Positions 1 through 5,078 of a stretch of DNA of 7,716 bases are shown here, piece after piece (the stretch's first letter is position 1; each line of letters opens with the position of its first letter). The notes under the pieces are model-generated. The model was not told the origin of the DNA. It ran no database searches and saw only the letters and a list, made by a program, of their open reading frames with translations. The stretch comes from Pseudomonadota bacterium (lineage in GTDB: Bacteria; Pseudomonadota; Alphaproteobacteria; Rhizobiales; Rhizobiaceae). Position numbers and translations under genes: made by a program. The stretch covers positions 1 through 7,716 of the forward strand of contig QGUU01000100.1 in NCBI GenBank assembly GCA_003242525.1, given 5' to 3'.

Positions 1-294
1 GTCATATTTGCCGCCCGTGGGCTGCGTATCCAGATGGGAGCCGACATAGACCGGCAGTGCGTCCGGATCGGTGCCCGGCCGGGTCATGAACATGGTGCCC
101 ATCTTGTCGACGCCCATGGTAAGGCCGGCCTCGTCGCACCAGCGCTTGAACAGCTCCCGCCCTTCCTTGTCGGCATCCGTCAGCGTCTGGCGATTGTTGC
201 CTCCGGCAATGCCGGGGCCGATCTTCGCCATCTGCATGATCGAATCCCACAAACGGTCCGGATTGATTCGCAGATTCTCGCCTGGCGCGGCCAT
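1..294 (-). CDS. Zn-dependent N-carbamoyl amidohydrolase, beta-ureidopropionase type (5' part only)
   Basis: Only the first 98 residues are present; the gene runs off the left edge in frame. The protein belongs to the hydantoinase/carbamoylase amidase family (M20-like fold), which hydrolyses N-carbamoyl amino acids. The motif GSHLDTQPTGGKYD (residues 85-98) is the first metal-binding segment: H87 and D98 are at the 11-residue spacing expected of the first zinc ligand and the bridging aspartate. The ATG at 292-294 is preceded by a strong ribosome site (GAGGGGAGAG, 298-307). The gene lies 65 bases downstream of the aminotransferase on the same strand, so the two are probably co-transcribed. Beside preTA the likely substrate is N-carbamoyl-beta-alanine or N-carbamoyl-3-aminoisobutyrate, giving the beta-amino acid, CO2 and ammonia. 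That substrate is inferred from context; allantoate or N-carbamoyl-L-amino acid hydrolases share these motifs and the truncated sequence cannot separate them. Confidence 0.85.
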   Translation of the reverse strand, partial: MAAPGENLRINPDRLWDSIMQMAKIGPGIAGGNNRQTLTDADKEGRELFKRWCDEAGLTMGVDKMGTMFMTRPGTDPDALPVYVGSHLDTQPTGGKYD

Positions 295-297
295 TTA

Positions 298-307
298 CTC
301 TCCCCTC
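298..307 (-). promoter_or_regulatory. Ribosome binding site of the amidohydrolase
   Basis: GAGGGGAGAG on the minus strand. Its AGGGGA core ends six bases before the ATG at 294, which fixes that start for the truncated gene. Confidence 0.7.
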
Positions 308-318
308 ATTCTCTGCCT

Positions 319-342
319 GGGCGACGGTTCCCGGCGCCGCCC
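319..342 (-). other. Intercistronic hairpin between aminotransferase and amidohydrolase
   Basis: On the minus strand, GGGCGGC and GTCGCCC can pair over 7 bp (one G-U pair) around a 10-base loop. It lies in the 65-base gap between the two genes and has no following T run, so it does not look like an intrinsic terminator. It could stabilise or process the mRNA. This is a small GC-rich stem and could be chance. Confidence 0.35.
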
Positions 343-359
343 ATGCAGGTCTTCCGCAG

Positions 360-1688
360 TTAGTCGATCGCTCTCAGCACCTCGCGCACATGATCGATCA
401 GTTCGTCAATCTGGCCCTTGGTGATGATGAGCGGAGGCGACAGCGCGATGATGTCGCCGGTGGTCCGGATCAGGGCGCCACGCTCGAATGCCTTGACGAA
501 GGCCGAGAAGGCTCGTTTCGTGGGGGCGCCGGCGATCGGCTCCAGCTCGATTGCACCGACCAGCCCGATATTGCGGATGTCGATGACATGAGGCTCGCCC
601 TTCAGCGAATGCATCGCATCCGCCCAATATCCTTCAAGTTCGGCGCCGCGGGTCAACAAGCCCTCTTCCTTGTAGGTATCGAGCGTACCGAGTGCCGCGG
701 CACAGGCGATCGGATTGCCTGAATATGTATAGCCGTGGAAGAACTCGATCATGTGCTCGGGTCCATTCATGAAGGCGTCGTGAATCTCCTTCTTCACGAA
801 GACCGCCCCCATCGGAATCACCCCGTTCGAAACGCCCTTGGCCGTGGTTATGATGTCGGGCGTGACGCCGAAATAATCGGCTGCAAAGGGCGTGCCGAGG
901 CGGCCAAAGCCGGTGATGACTTCGTCAAAGATGAGAAGAATGCCGTGCTTGTCGCAAATCTCGCGCAGGCGCTTGAGATATCCCTTCGGCGGCAGGATCA
1001 CACCCGTCGATCCCGCGACAGGCTCAACAATGACTGCCGCGATGGTGGAAGCGTCGTGCAGCGCCACGATACGCTCCAGTTCGTCCGCCAGTTCCACGCC
1101 ATGCTCCGGAACGCCCCTGCTGAAGCTGTTCTTCTGCGGCAGATGCGTATGCGGCAGATGATCGACACCGGTCAGAAGCGTGCCGAACATCTTGCGGTTG
1201 GCCACGATGCCACCGACGGAGATGCCACCGAAATTGACGCCATGATAGCCGCGCTCGCGGCCGATCAGGCGGAAGCGGGAGCCTTCGCCCCTTACGCGAT
1301 GATAGGCGATCGCCATCTTAAGGGCGGTATCCACCGATTCCGAGCCGGAATTGGTGAAGAACACATGATCCATGCCCTCCGGCGCAATATCAACCAGCCG
1401 GTTGGCCAGTTCGAACACGATCGGATGACCCATCTGAAAGGCCGGCGCGTAGTCCAGTTCCGCGGCCTGGGCCTGGATCGCTTCCACGATCTTGGGTCTG
1501 CAATGGCCGGCATTGACGCACCACAGCCCCGCAGTGCCGTCCAGAATCTTGCGTCCGTCACTGGCGGTGTAGTGCATGTCCTTCGCCCCGACCAGCATGC
1601 GGGGCGCCTGCTTGAACTGCCGGTTTGCCGTGAAGGGCATCCAGAATGCGCTTAGATCGTTCGGAGTGACCTTGAGCCGGTTGGACAT
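360..1688 (-). CDS. Omega-amino acid (beta-alanine type):pyruvate aminotransferase
   Basis: This 442-residue class III (fold type I) PLP-dependent aminotransferase is probably cytosolic and close in length to the roughly 448-residue Pseudomonas beta-alanine:pyruvate transaminases (BauA/AptA type). It would transfer the amino group of beta-alanine or 3-aminoisobutyrate to pyruvate, giving malonate semialdehyde or methylmalonate semialdehyde plus alanine. Visible features are the N-terminal WMPFTANRQF segment (16-25), the phosphate-binding NSGSES (113-118), the cofactor-stacking GYHG (147-150), D255 in IFDEVITGFGR, Schiff-base lysine K284 in TTAKGVSNG, and R408 near the carboxylate-binding position. 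Segments such as LIGRERGYHG and NRKMFG followed by DHLPHTH match the beta-alanine group better than ornithine or GABA enzymes. The reading frame extends to a TTG at 1694, but the ribosome site AAGGGA (1698-1703) is nine bases from the ATG at 1688, which I chose. It heads an operon with the amidohydrolase and is divergent from the RutR-type regulator. Exact amino donor is inferred from context. Confidence 0.9.
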   Translation of the reverse strand: MSNRLKVTPNDLSAFWMPFTANRQFKQAPRMLVGAKDMHYTASDGRKILDGTAGLWCVNAGHCRPKIVEAIQAQAAELDYAPAFQMGHPIVFELANRLVDIAPEGMDHVFFTNSGSESVDTALKMAIAYHRVRGEGSRFRLIGRERGYHGVNFGGISVGGIVANRKMFGTLLTGVDHLPHTHLPQKNSFSRGVPEHGVELADELERIVALHDASTIAAVIVEPVAGSTGVILPPKGYLKRLREICDKHGILLIFDEVITGFGRLGTPFAADYFGVTPDIITTAKGVSNGVIPMGAVFVKKEIHDAFMNGPEHMIEFFHGYTYSGNPIACAAALGTLDTYKEEGLLTRGAELEGYWADAMHSLKGEPHVIDIRNIGLVGAIELEPIAGAPTKRAFSAFVKAFERGALIRTTGDIIALSPPLIITKGQIDELIDHVREVLRAID

Positions 1689-1697
1689 GACCAAGCT

Positions 1698-1703
1698 TCC
1701 CTT
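1698..1703 (-). promoter_or_regulatory. Ribosome binding site of the aminotransferase
   Basis: AAGGGA on the minus strand, nine bases before the ATG at 1688 and only three before the alternative TTG at 1694. It favours the ATG. Confidence 0.65.
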
Positions 1704-1768
1704 TTTTAAAAATTCCCTGTTTCGATAGCCAACGCTTGGTCTACGGCGCTATTCCGTGTTACGAAATT

Positions 1769-1784
1769 TTGACCGGTTGGACAA
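1769..1784. promoter_or_regulatory. Putative RutR-type operator between aminotransferase and rutR-like gene
   Basis: The sequence TTGACCGGTTGGACAA is a dyad matching 12 of the 14 specified positions of the E. coli RutR consensus as I recall it (TTGACCA, two free bases, TGGTCAA). Its centre is about 88 bases upstream of the aminotransferase ATG and 154 bases upstream of the regulator ATG, so it is better placed to act on the aminotransferase operon, though it could serve both. A related copy lies upstream of preT. Binding itself is inference. No convincing -35/-10 pair could be fixed beside it; a weak candidate toward the aminotransferase (TTGTCC, 17 bases, TAACAC) would overlap the site. Confidence 0.65.
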
Positions 1785-1792
1785 ACGTTAGC

Positions 1793-1809
1793 ACCGCCGT
1801 ACCGGCGGT
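1793..1809. repeat. Perfect 7-bp inverted repeat in the divergent intergenic region
   Basis: ACCGCCG and CGGCGGT flank the three bases TAC. It lies just to the regulator side of the RutR-like operator and is followed by the palindrome GGTATACC at 1814-1821. It may be a regulatory or leader structure for the regulator gene; no partner protein can be named. Confidence 0.4.
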
Positions 1810-1867
1810 CAAGGGTATACCTAGCGCATATGGCGAGTCGAAAGCGCGTTCCACAGGTCGGCAACAA

Positions 1868-1891
1868 ACTGGTCCAGAATATTGGTCCAGT
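1868..1891. repeat. 24-bp imperfect palindrome upstream of the rutR-like gene
   Basis: ACTGGTCCA and TGGTCCAGT are inverted over 9 bases with one mismatch, around a 6-base AT-rich centre (GAATAT). It ends 39 bases before the regulator ATG. The half-site contains TGGTC, also part of the RutR consensus, but spacing and arms differ from the 1769 site. It could be an autoregulatory operator or a leader structure. Confidence 0.4.
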
Positions 1892-1917
1892 AGGCGTCGG
1901 ATATGTCGGCGCAGAAC

Positions 1918-1923
1918 GGTGAG
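1918..1923 (+). promoter_or_regulatory. Ribosome binding site of the rutR-like gene
   Basis: GGTGAG lies seven bases before the ATG at 1931. It is a modest match but supports that start, which also gives a length close to E. coli RutR. Confidence 0.5.
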
Positions 1924-1930
1924 TTGACGC

Positions 1931-2563
1931 ATGGAAGCCTCTGCCCCACGCCGTCGCACCCGCATCCAGCAGGAAAAACGTGACCTGATCCTCGAGGCGG
2001 CATTGGAGGTCTTCTCGGCAAGAGGCTTCAGGGGCGCGACCATTGACCAGATTGCAGAAGCGGCGGGCATGTCGAAGCCCAATCTTCTCTATTACTTCCG
2101 CAGCAAGGAAGACATCCACGAAACGCTCATGCAGCGCCTTCTGGACACCTGGCTGGCGCCCCTTCGTGAACTGGACGAGATCGGCGACCCGCTGACGGAA
2201 CTTCTAGGCTATATTCGGCGCAAGCTGGAAATGGCCCGGGATTTTCCCCGCGAAAGCCGCCTCTTCGCCAACGAGATCCTGCAGGGGGCGCCGCGCATCA
2301 TGCCCATGCTGGAAGGCGAGTTGAAAGCATTGGTGGATGAAAAGGCGGCAATCATCGAGCGCTGGATGCATGCGGGAAAGATTGCCCGGACGAACCCCTA
2401 TCACCTGATCTTCTCGATCTGGGCGACGACCCAGCACTATGCCGATTTCGACGTCCAGGTTCGCGCGGTGCTTGGTCCGGAGCGCAGTGGAGATGGACGC
2501 TTTGAAGACGCCGCCCGTTTCCTGGAAGGCCTGTTCATGGAGGGGCTCAGGCCCAAGGGCTGA
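1931..2563 (+). CDS. rutR: RutR-type TetR-family regulator of pyrimidine catabolism
   Basis: This 210-residue protein is similar over its whole length to E. coli RutR (212 residues), the TetR-family repressor that senses uracil and thymine. The N-terminal helix-turn-helix is at about residues 37-56 (ATIDQIAEAAGMSKPNLLYYF region). The ligand-binding part keeps family signatures: SRLFANEILQGAP (109-121), LKALVDEK (131-138), and HLIFSIWATTQHYADF (158-173), the last almost identical to E. coli. In E. coli RutR controls the oxygenase-type Rut pathway and carAB; here it is divergent from the beta-amino acid transaminase and near preTA, so it very probably controls the reductive pathway. Matching dyads at 1769-1784 and 6500-6515 support this. 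Family assignment is strong; targets and ligand are inferred. The name could differ in curated sets (a RutR-like pyrimidine degradation regulator). Confidence 0.88.
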   Translation: MEASAPRRRTRIQQEKRDLILEAALEVFSARGFRGATIDQIAEAAGMSKPNLLYYFRSKEDIHETLMQRLLDTWLAPLRELDEIGDPLTELLGYIRRKLEMARDFPRESRLFANEILQGAPRIMPMLEGELKALVDEKAAIIERWMHAGKIARTNPYHLIFSIWATTQHYADFDVQVRAVLGPERSGDGRFEDAARFLEGLFMEGLRPKG

Positions 2564-2582
2564 GTCGAGCGGGTGGAGCGGA

Positions 2583-2600
2583 GGGAACAATACTGTCCCC
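2583..2600. repeat. Short imperfect inverted repeat in convergent gap
   Basis: GGGAACA and TGTCCCC flank ATAC. Read on the minus strand the arms pair over 7 bp with one G-U pair. It lies in the 72-base gap between the ends of the regulator and the AhpD-like gene. It may be part of a short dispersed palindromic repeat or a weak transcription stop. Confidence 0.35.
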
Positions 2601-2614
2601 TTCGCACTTCATGC

Positions 2615-2629
2615 GGGCGCGGAGCGCCC
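2615..2629. terminator. Possible bidirectional terminator hairpin
   Basis: GGGCGC and GCGCCC form a perfect 6-bp GC stem with a GGA loop, seven bases from the stop of the AhpD-like gene and about 50 bases after the regulator stop. The convergent position fits termination, but no T run follows on either strand, so this is weakly supported. Confidence 0.35.
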
Positions 2630-2635
2630 CAGCCC

Positions 2636-3094
2636 TCAAGCCGCCTTCGCCTGCTCCACTGGATGGATGGCGTGGAAGGGCACGCACAGCCGGTTCCAGA
2701 CATTGATCATGCCGATGGCCACGCTGAGCTTGACCAATTCCTCGTCAGAGAAGTGCTTGCGCGTTTCCTCATAGAGCGCGTCGGGAACGCCTGCATTGGC
2801 GATCAGCGTTACAGCCTCGGTATAGGCAAGAGCTGCACGCTCGCGCTCGGAGAACAGTGGGGACTCCTTCCACGCCGAAACCAGAAATACGCGCTGCTGC
2901 GTCTCGCCGTCCTGCATGGCTTCCTTGCTGTGCATGTCGACGCAGAAGGAACACCCGTTGATCTGCGAAGCGCGCAGCTTGACAAGATGCAGCAGGCTCC
3001 TCTCAAGGCCACAATCTTCCACGGCCTGGTTCAACGCCCTGACCTGCTCCATCAATTCCGGGGCCACACTGAAGAACTGCAATCTCGGCTTCAT
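2636..3094 (-). CDS. AhpD-like / carboxymuconolactone decarboxylase family protein
   Basis: This 152-residue protein belongs to the AhpD/CMD family of small all-helical proteins. It carries the redox motif NGCSFCVDMH (47-55/56), with C48, C51 and the following histidine in the arrangement of alkylhydroperoxidase AhpD active sites, and the subgroup segment INVWNRLCVPFH near the C-terminus. Members reduce peroxides with thiol partners or have unknown small-molecule roles; the actual substrate cannot be read. There is no signal peptide or membrane segment. The frame is open from a GTG at 3109, but AAAGGA at 3101-3106 is six bases from the ATG at 3094, which I chose. The start is 15 bases after the stop of the Rrf2-type regulator gene, so the two form an operon. 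This suggests a thiol/peroxide-stress cassette not obviously tied to pyrimidine breakdown. Confidence 0.87.
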   Translation of the reverse strand: MKPRLQFFSVAPELMEQVRALNQAVEDCGLERSLLHLVKLRASQINGCSFCVDMHSKEAMQDGETQQRVFLVSAWKESPLFSERERAALAYTEAVTLIANAGVPDALYEETRKHFSDEELVKLSVAIGMINVWNRLCVPFHAIHPVEQAKAA

Positions 3095-3100
3095 CGTCTT

Positions 3101-3106
3101 TCCTTT
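3101..3106 (-). promoter_or_regulatory. Ribosome binding site of the AhpD-like gene
   Basis: AAAGGA on the minus strand, six bases before the ATG at 3094. It lies between the Rrf2 stop codon and that ATG and rules out the GTG at 3109 as the likely start. Confidence 0.65.
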
Positions 3107-3109
3107 CAC

Positions 3110-3625
3110 TCACTGCTTGGGGGAACCGGGTTTCTGCGGCCTTTGATGCCGCTCCACGAAAGCGCAGGCGGCTGCTACAGAGCGGGGGTCGGCATCGCTG
3201 AGGAAGTCCGCCACGATTGCGGAAAGCTTCTCTGCCGCCAGCGCCGCGCGCCAGGCCTTTTCAGCCCTCAGCATCGCTGCATTGATGCCGCATGGCTTCA
3301 CATAGGCCGAGTCCGGCAAGCGGACCGGGCCGTTTCGGCGGATCTCATTGCATCGAAAGGCCGGCAGCGGGCCCTCCACGGCCAGAACAATATCGAGCAG
3401 GCTGATGCGCTCAGCCGGACGGGCCAGCCGGTAGCCGCCTGCCGGGCCAGGGACAGACTCAAGAATGCCGGCGGCAGTAAGCGCCTGCAAATGCTTGAGC
3501 AGATAGCTTGGCGAAAGGCCGAACTGTGCAGCCAGCGCCGCACCCGGCATCGTCGCCCCATCTTCCAGGCTGGCGAGCGTGGCTGCGCAATGAATGGCGG
3601 CTTCCACGCCTTCACTCAACTTCAT
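3110..3625 (-). CDS. Rrf2-family transcriptional regulator
   Basis: This 171-residue winged-helix regulator has an Rrf2-style start (MKLSEGVEAAIHC), a recognition region around 26-52 (MPGAALAAQFGLSPSYLLKHLQAL) and the wing GPAGGYRLARP (60-70), typical of the family. Cysteines are at 13, 92, 112 and 154. The canonical iron-sulfur spacing of IscR or NsrR (three cysteines five to six residues apart near residue 92) is absent: after C92 the next cysteine is C112 in KPCGI. It may sense redox state through thiols, a different cluster arrangement, or another ligand. Three in-frame ATGs exist (3634, 3631, 3625); I chose 3625 because AGGG at 3635-3638 is nine bases upstream and the protein then starts as family members do. 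It precedes and probably controls the AhpD-like gene; the promoter at 3651-3679 carries dyads that suit autoregulation. Confidence 0.87.
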   Translation of the reverse strand: MKLSEGVEAAIHCAATLASLEDGATMPGAALAAQFGLSPSYLLKHLQALTAAGILESVPGPAGGYRLARPAERISLLDIVLAVEGPLPAFRCNEIRRNGPVRLPDSAYVKPCGINAAMLRAEKAWRAALAAEKLSAIVADFLSDADPRSVAAACAFVERHQRPQKPGSPKQ

Positions 3626-3638
3626 TGCCATCATCCCT

Positions 3639-3652
3639 ATTCATGGATGAAT
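3639..3652. promoter_or_regulatory. Perfect inverted repeat downstream of the Rrf2 -10 box
   Basis: ATTCAT and ATGAAT flank two bases. It spans the expected transcription start of the Rrf2-AhpD operon and touches the -10 hexamer, a position suited to repression. Binding by the Rrf2 protein is inference. Confidence 0.45.
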
Positions 3653-3679
3653 CATATCCTGGATATTATTTGTCGTCAA
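3651..3679 (-). promoter_or_regulatory. Sigma-70-type promoter of the Rrf2-AhpD operon
   Basis: On the minus strand, TTGACG (3674-3679) and TATGAT (3651-3656) are separated by exactly 17 bases, five of six matches to consensus in each box. The predicted start of transcription is about 20 bases before the chosen Rrf2 ATG. This is the clearest promoter in the window. Confidence 0.75.
3654..3666. promoter_or_regulatory. Perfect 13-bp palindrome overlapping the Rrf2 -10 box
   Basis: ATATCC and GGATAT around a single base, lying in the promoter spacer and overlapping the -10 hexamer. Rrf2-family proteins commonly bind AT-rich dyads in their own promoters; this is the best operator candidate, by inference. 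Confidence 0.5.
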
Positions 3680-3696
3680 TGTGCTTGAGAATCGTC

Positions 3697-3735
3697 GCGG
3701 GCGGAGCGCCAGAACAGACATGGCGGTCCGCCCGC
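3697..3735 (-). terminator. Long stem-loop downstream of preA
   Basis: The arms GCGGGCGGA/TCCGCCCGC and, inside them, CGCCA/TGGCG pair over 14 bp with one mismatch and a 9-base loop. It begins 28 bases after the preA stop and lies between preA and the Rrf2 promoter. No T run follows, so it may be a factor-assisted terminator or an mRNA 3'-end stabiliser rather than a classic intrinsic terminator. Confidence 0.5.
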
Positions 3736-3762
3736 TTCGGGAGGAAATCTACCTGCCAGATG

Positions 3763-5076
3763 CTACTCTGCGGCGGCCTTGGCCATTGGATTGTTCGGAT
3801 GCATCGTCCAGTTGGCATAGGTCGGCGACACCGGCTTGCCTGTGCGCTTGTCCAGTGTACCAGCGGGCAGAGGCTGCATGGTTATGCAGTTCTCGACCGG
3901 ACATACATTGACGCAAAGGTTGCAGCCCACGCACTCCTCTTCCAGCACCTCGAAGTGGCGCACGCCATCGACCATTGCCGTGATCGCCTGATGCGACGTG
4001 TCCTCACAAGCGATGTGGCAGCGACCGCACTTGATGCACAGATCCTGGTTGATATGCGCCTTGGCCACATAGTTGAGGTTCAGATACTGCCAGTCCGTGA
4101 CATTGGGCGTGGCGCGCCCGATCACGTCGTCCAGTGAACGATGGCCTTTCTCGTCCATCCAGTTTTCAAGCCCCGCGATCATCTCCTGCACGATCTTGAA
4201 GCCATAGGTCATCGCCGCGGTGCAAACCTGAACGTTGCCGGCACCCAGCGCAAGGAACTCGGCCGCGTCGCGCCATGTCGTTACCCCACCGATGCCCGAA
4301 ATCGGCAGGCCGCGCGTTTCGGGATCGCGTGCGATCTCCGCCACCATATTCAGCGCGATGGGCTTTACCGCCGGTCCGCAATAGCCGCCATGGGTGCCTT
4401 TGCCGTCGATGGACGGTTCCGGCGAGAACGTGTCGAGATTGACCGAAGTGATCGACGAGATGGTGTTGATTAGCGAAACCGCATCCGCCCCGCCCTTCTT
4501 GGCCGCGCGCGCGGGATAACGGATGTCGGTGATATTGGGCGTCAGCTTCACGATCACCGGCATGCGTGTGTAGTTCTTGCACCAGCGCACGACCATTTCG
4601 ATGTATTCGGGCACCTGGCCTACGGCCGAACCCATGCCGCGCTCGCTCATTCCATGCGGGCAACCGAAGTTGAGCTCGATGCCGTCACATTCGGTTTCCT
4701 CCACCGCGGGCAGGATCGCCTTCCAGCTTTCCTCCACGCAAGGCACCATTATGGAAGCCACGAGTGCGCGATCCGGCCACTCCTTCTTGACCTGCTTGAT
4801 CTCCTGAAGATTGACCTGGAGCTCGCGGTCCGTGATGAGTTCGATATTGTTGAGGCCCAGAAGCCGCCGGTCCGCTCCCCAGATCGCGCCGTAACGGGGA
4901 CCGTTTACGTTGACGATCGGGGGACCTTCTTCGCCCAGCGTCTTCCACACCACGCCACCCCAGCCCGCCTTGAAGGCACGTACGACATTGTAGGCCTTGT
5001 CGGTGGGGGGCGCCGAAGCCAGCCAGAAGGGATTCGGGCTCTTGATGCCGACGAAATTGTTGCGAATGTCTGCCAT
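3763..5076 (-). CDS. preA: NAD-dependent dihydropyrimidine dehydrogenase, FMN/pyrimidine-binding subunit PreA
   Basis: PreA (437 residues) is the catalytic subunit that reduces uracil and thymine to the 5,6-dihydro compounds, the first step of the reductive pathway. Residues 1-310 form a dihydroorotate-dehydrogenase-like FMN barrel. The substrate pocket known from mammalian DPD is intact at a constant offset: N77, E79, N136, C139 (catalytic cysteine in NFGCPHG), N204 and T205, with K177 in VKLTPN. The C-terminal ferredoxin part binds two 4Fe-4S clusters (C347, C350, C353, C357 and C382, C385, C388, C392). Its 437 residues exceed the roughly 411 of E. coli PreA, mainly by a tail. The ATG at 5082 overlaps the preT stop as ATGA, but GGAGG at 5085-5089 is only two bases from it and eight from the ATG at 5076; the latter also gives the usual MAD start, so I chose it. 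Translation is coupled to preT. Confidence 0.95.
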   Translation of the reverse strand: MADIRNNFVGIKSPNPFWLASAPPTDKAYNVVRAFKAGWGGVVWKTLGEEGPPIVNVNGPRYGAIWGADRRLLGLNNIELITDRELQVNLQEIKQVKKEWPDRALVASIMVPCVEESWKAILPAVEETECDGIELNFGCPHGMSERGMGSAVGQVPEYIEMVVRWCKNYTRMPVIVKLTPNITDIRYPARAAKKGGADAVSLINTISSITSVNLDTFSPEPSIDGKGTHGGYCGPAVKPIALNMVAEIARDPETRGLPISGIGGVTTWRDAAEFLALGAGNVQVCTAAMTYGFKIVQEMIAGLENWMDEKGHRSLDDVIGRATPNVTDWQYLNLNYVAKAHINQDLCIKCGRCHIACEDTSHQAITAMVDGVRHFEVLEEECVGCNLCVNVCPVENCITMQPLPAGTLDKRTGKPVSPTYANWTMHPNNPMAKAAAE

Positions 5077-5078
5077 GC

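Noticed and set aside
735..1655. 306-codon open frame on the plus strand
   Set aside because: It lies fully antisense to the aminotransferase, has low-complexity composition typical of a shadow frame in GC-rich DNA, and shows no family motif.
1689..1741. 8-base inverted repeat GACCAAGC / GCTTGGTC flanking the aminotransferase leader
   Set aside because: The arms are 37 bases apart, include the region just before the start codon, and fit neither the RutR consensus nor a terminator; chance is likely enough that I did not list it.
2730..2745. TTGACC-type half-sites inside coding DNA (AhpD-like gene and preA)
   Set aside because: They lack a second arm and lie within genes; single half-sites are expected by chance.
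2573..3688. 371-codon open frame on the plus strand
   Set aside because: It runs antisense through the AhpD-like gene, the Rrf2 gene and their promoter; both minus-strand genes have recognisable domains, so this is a shadow.
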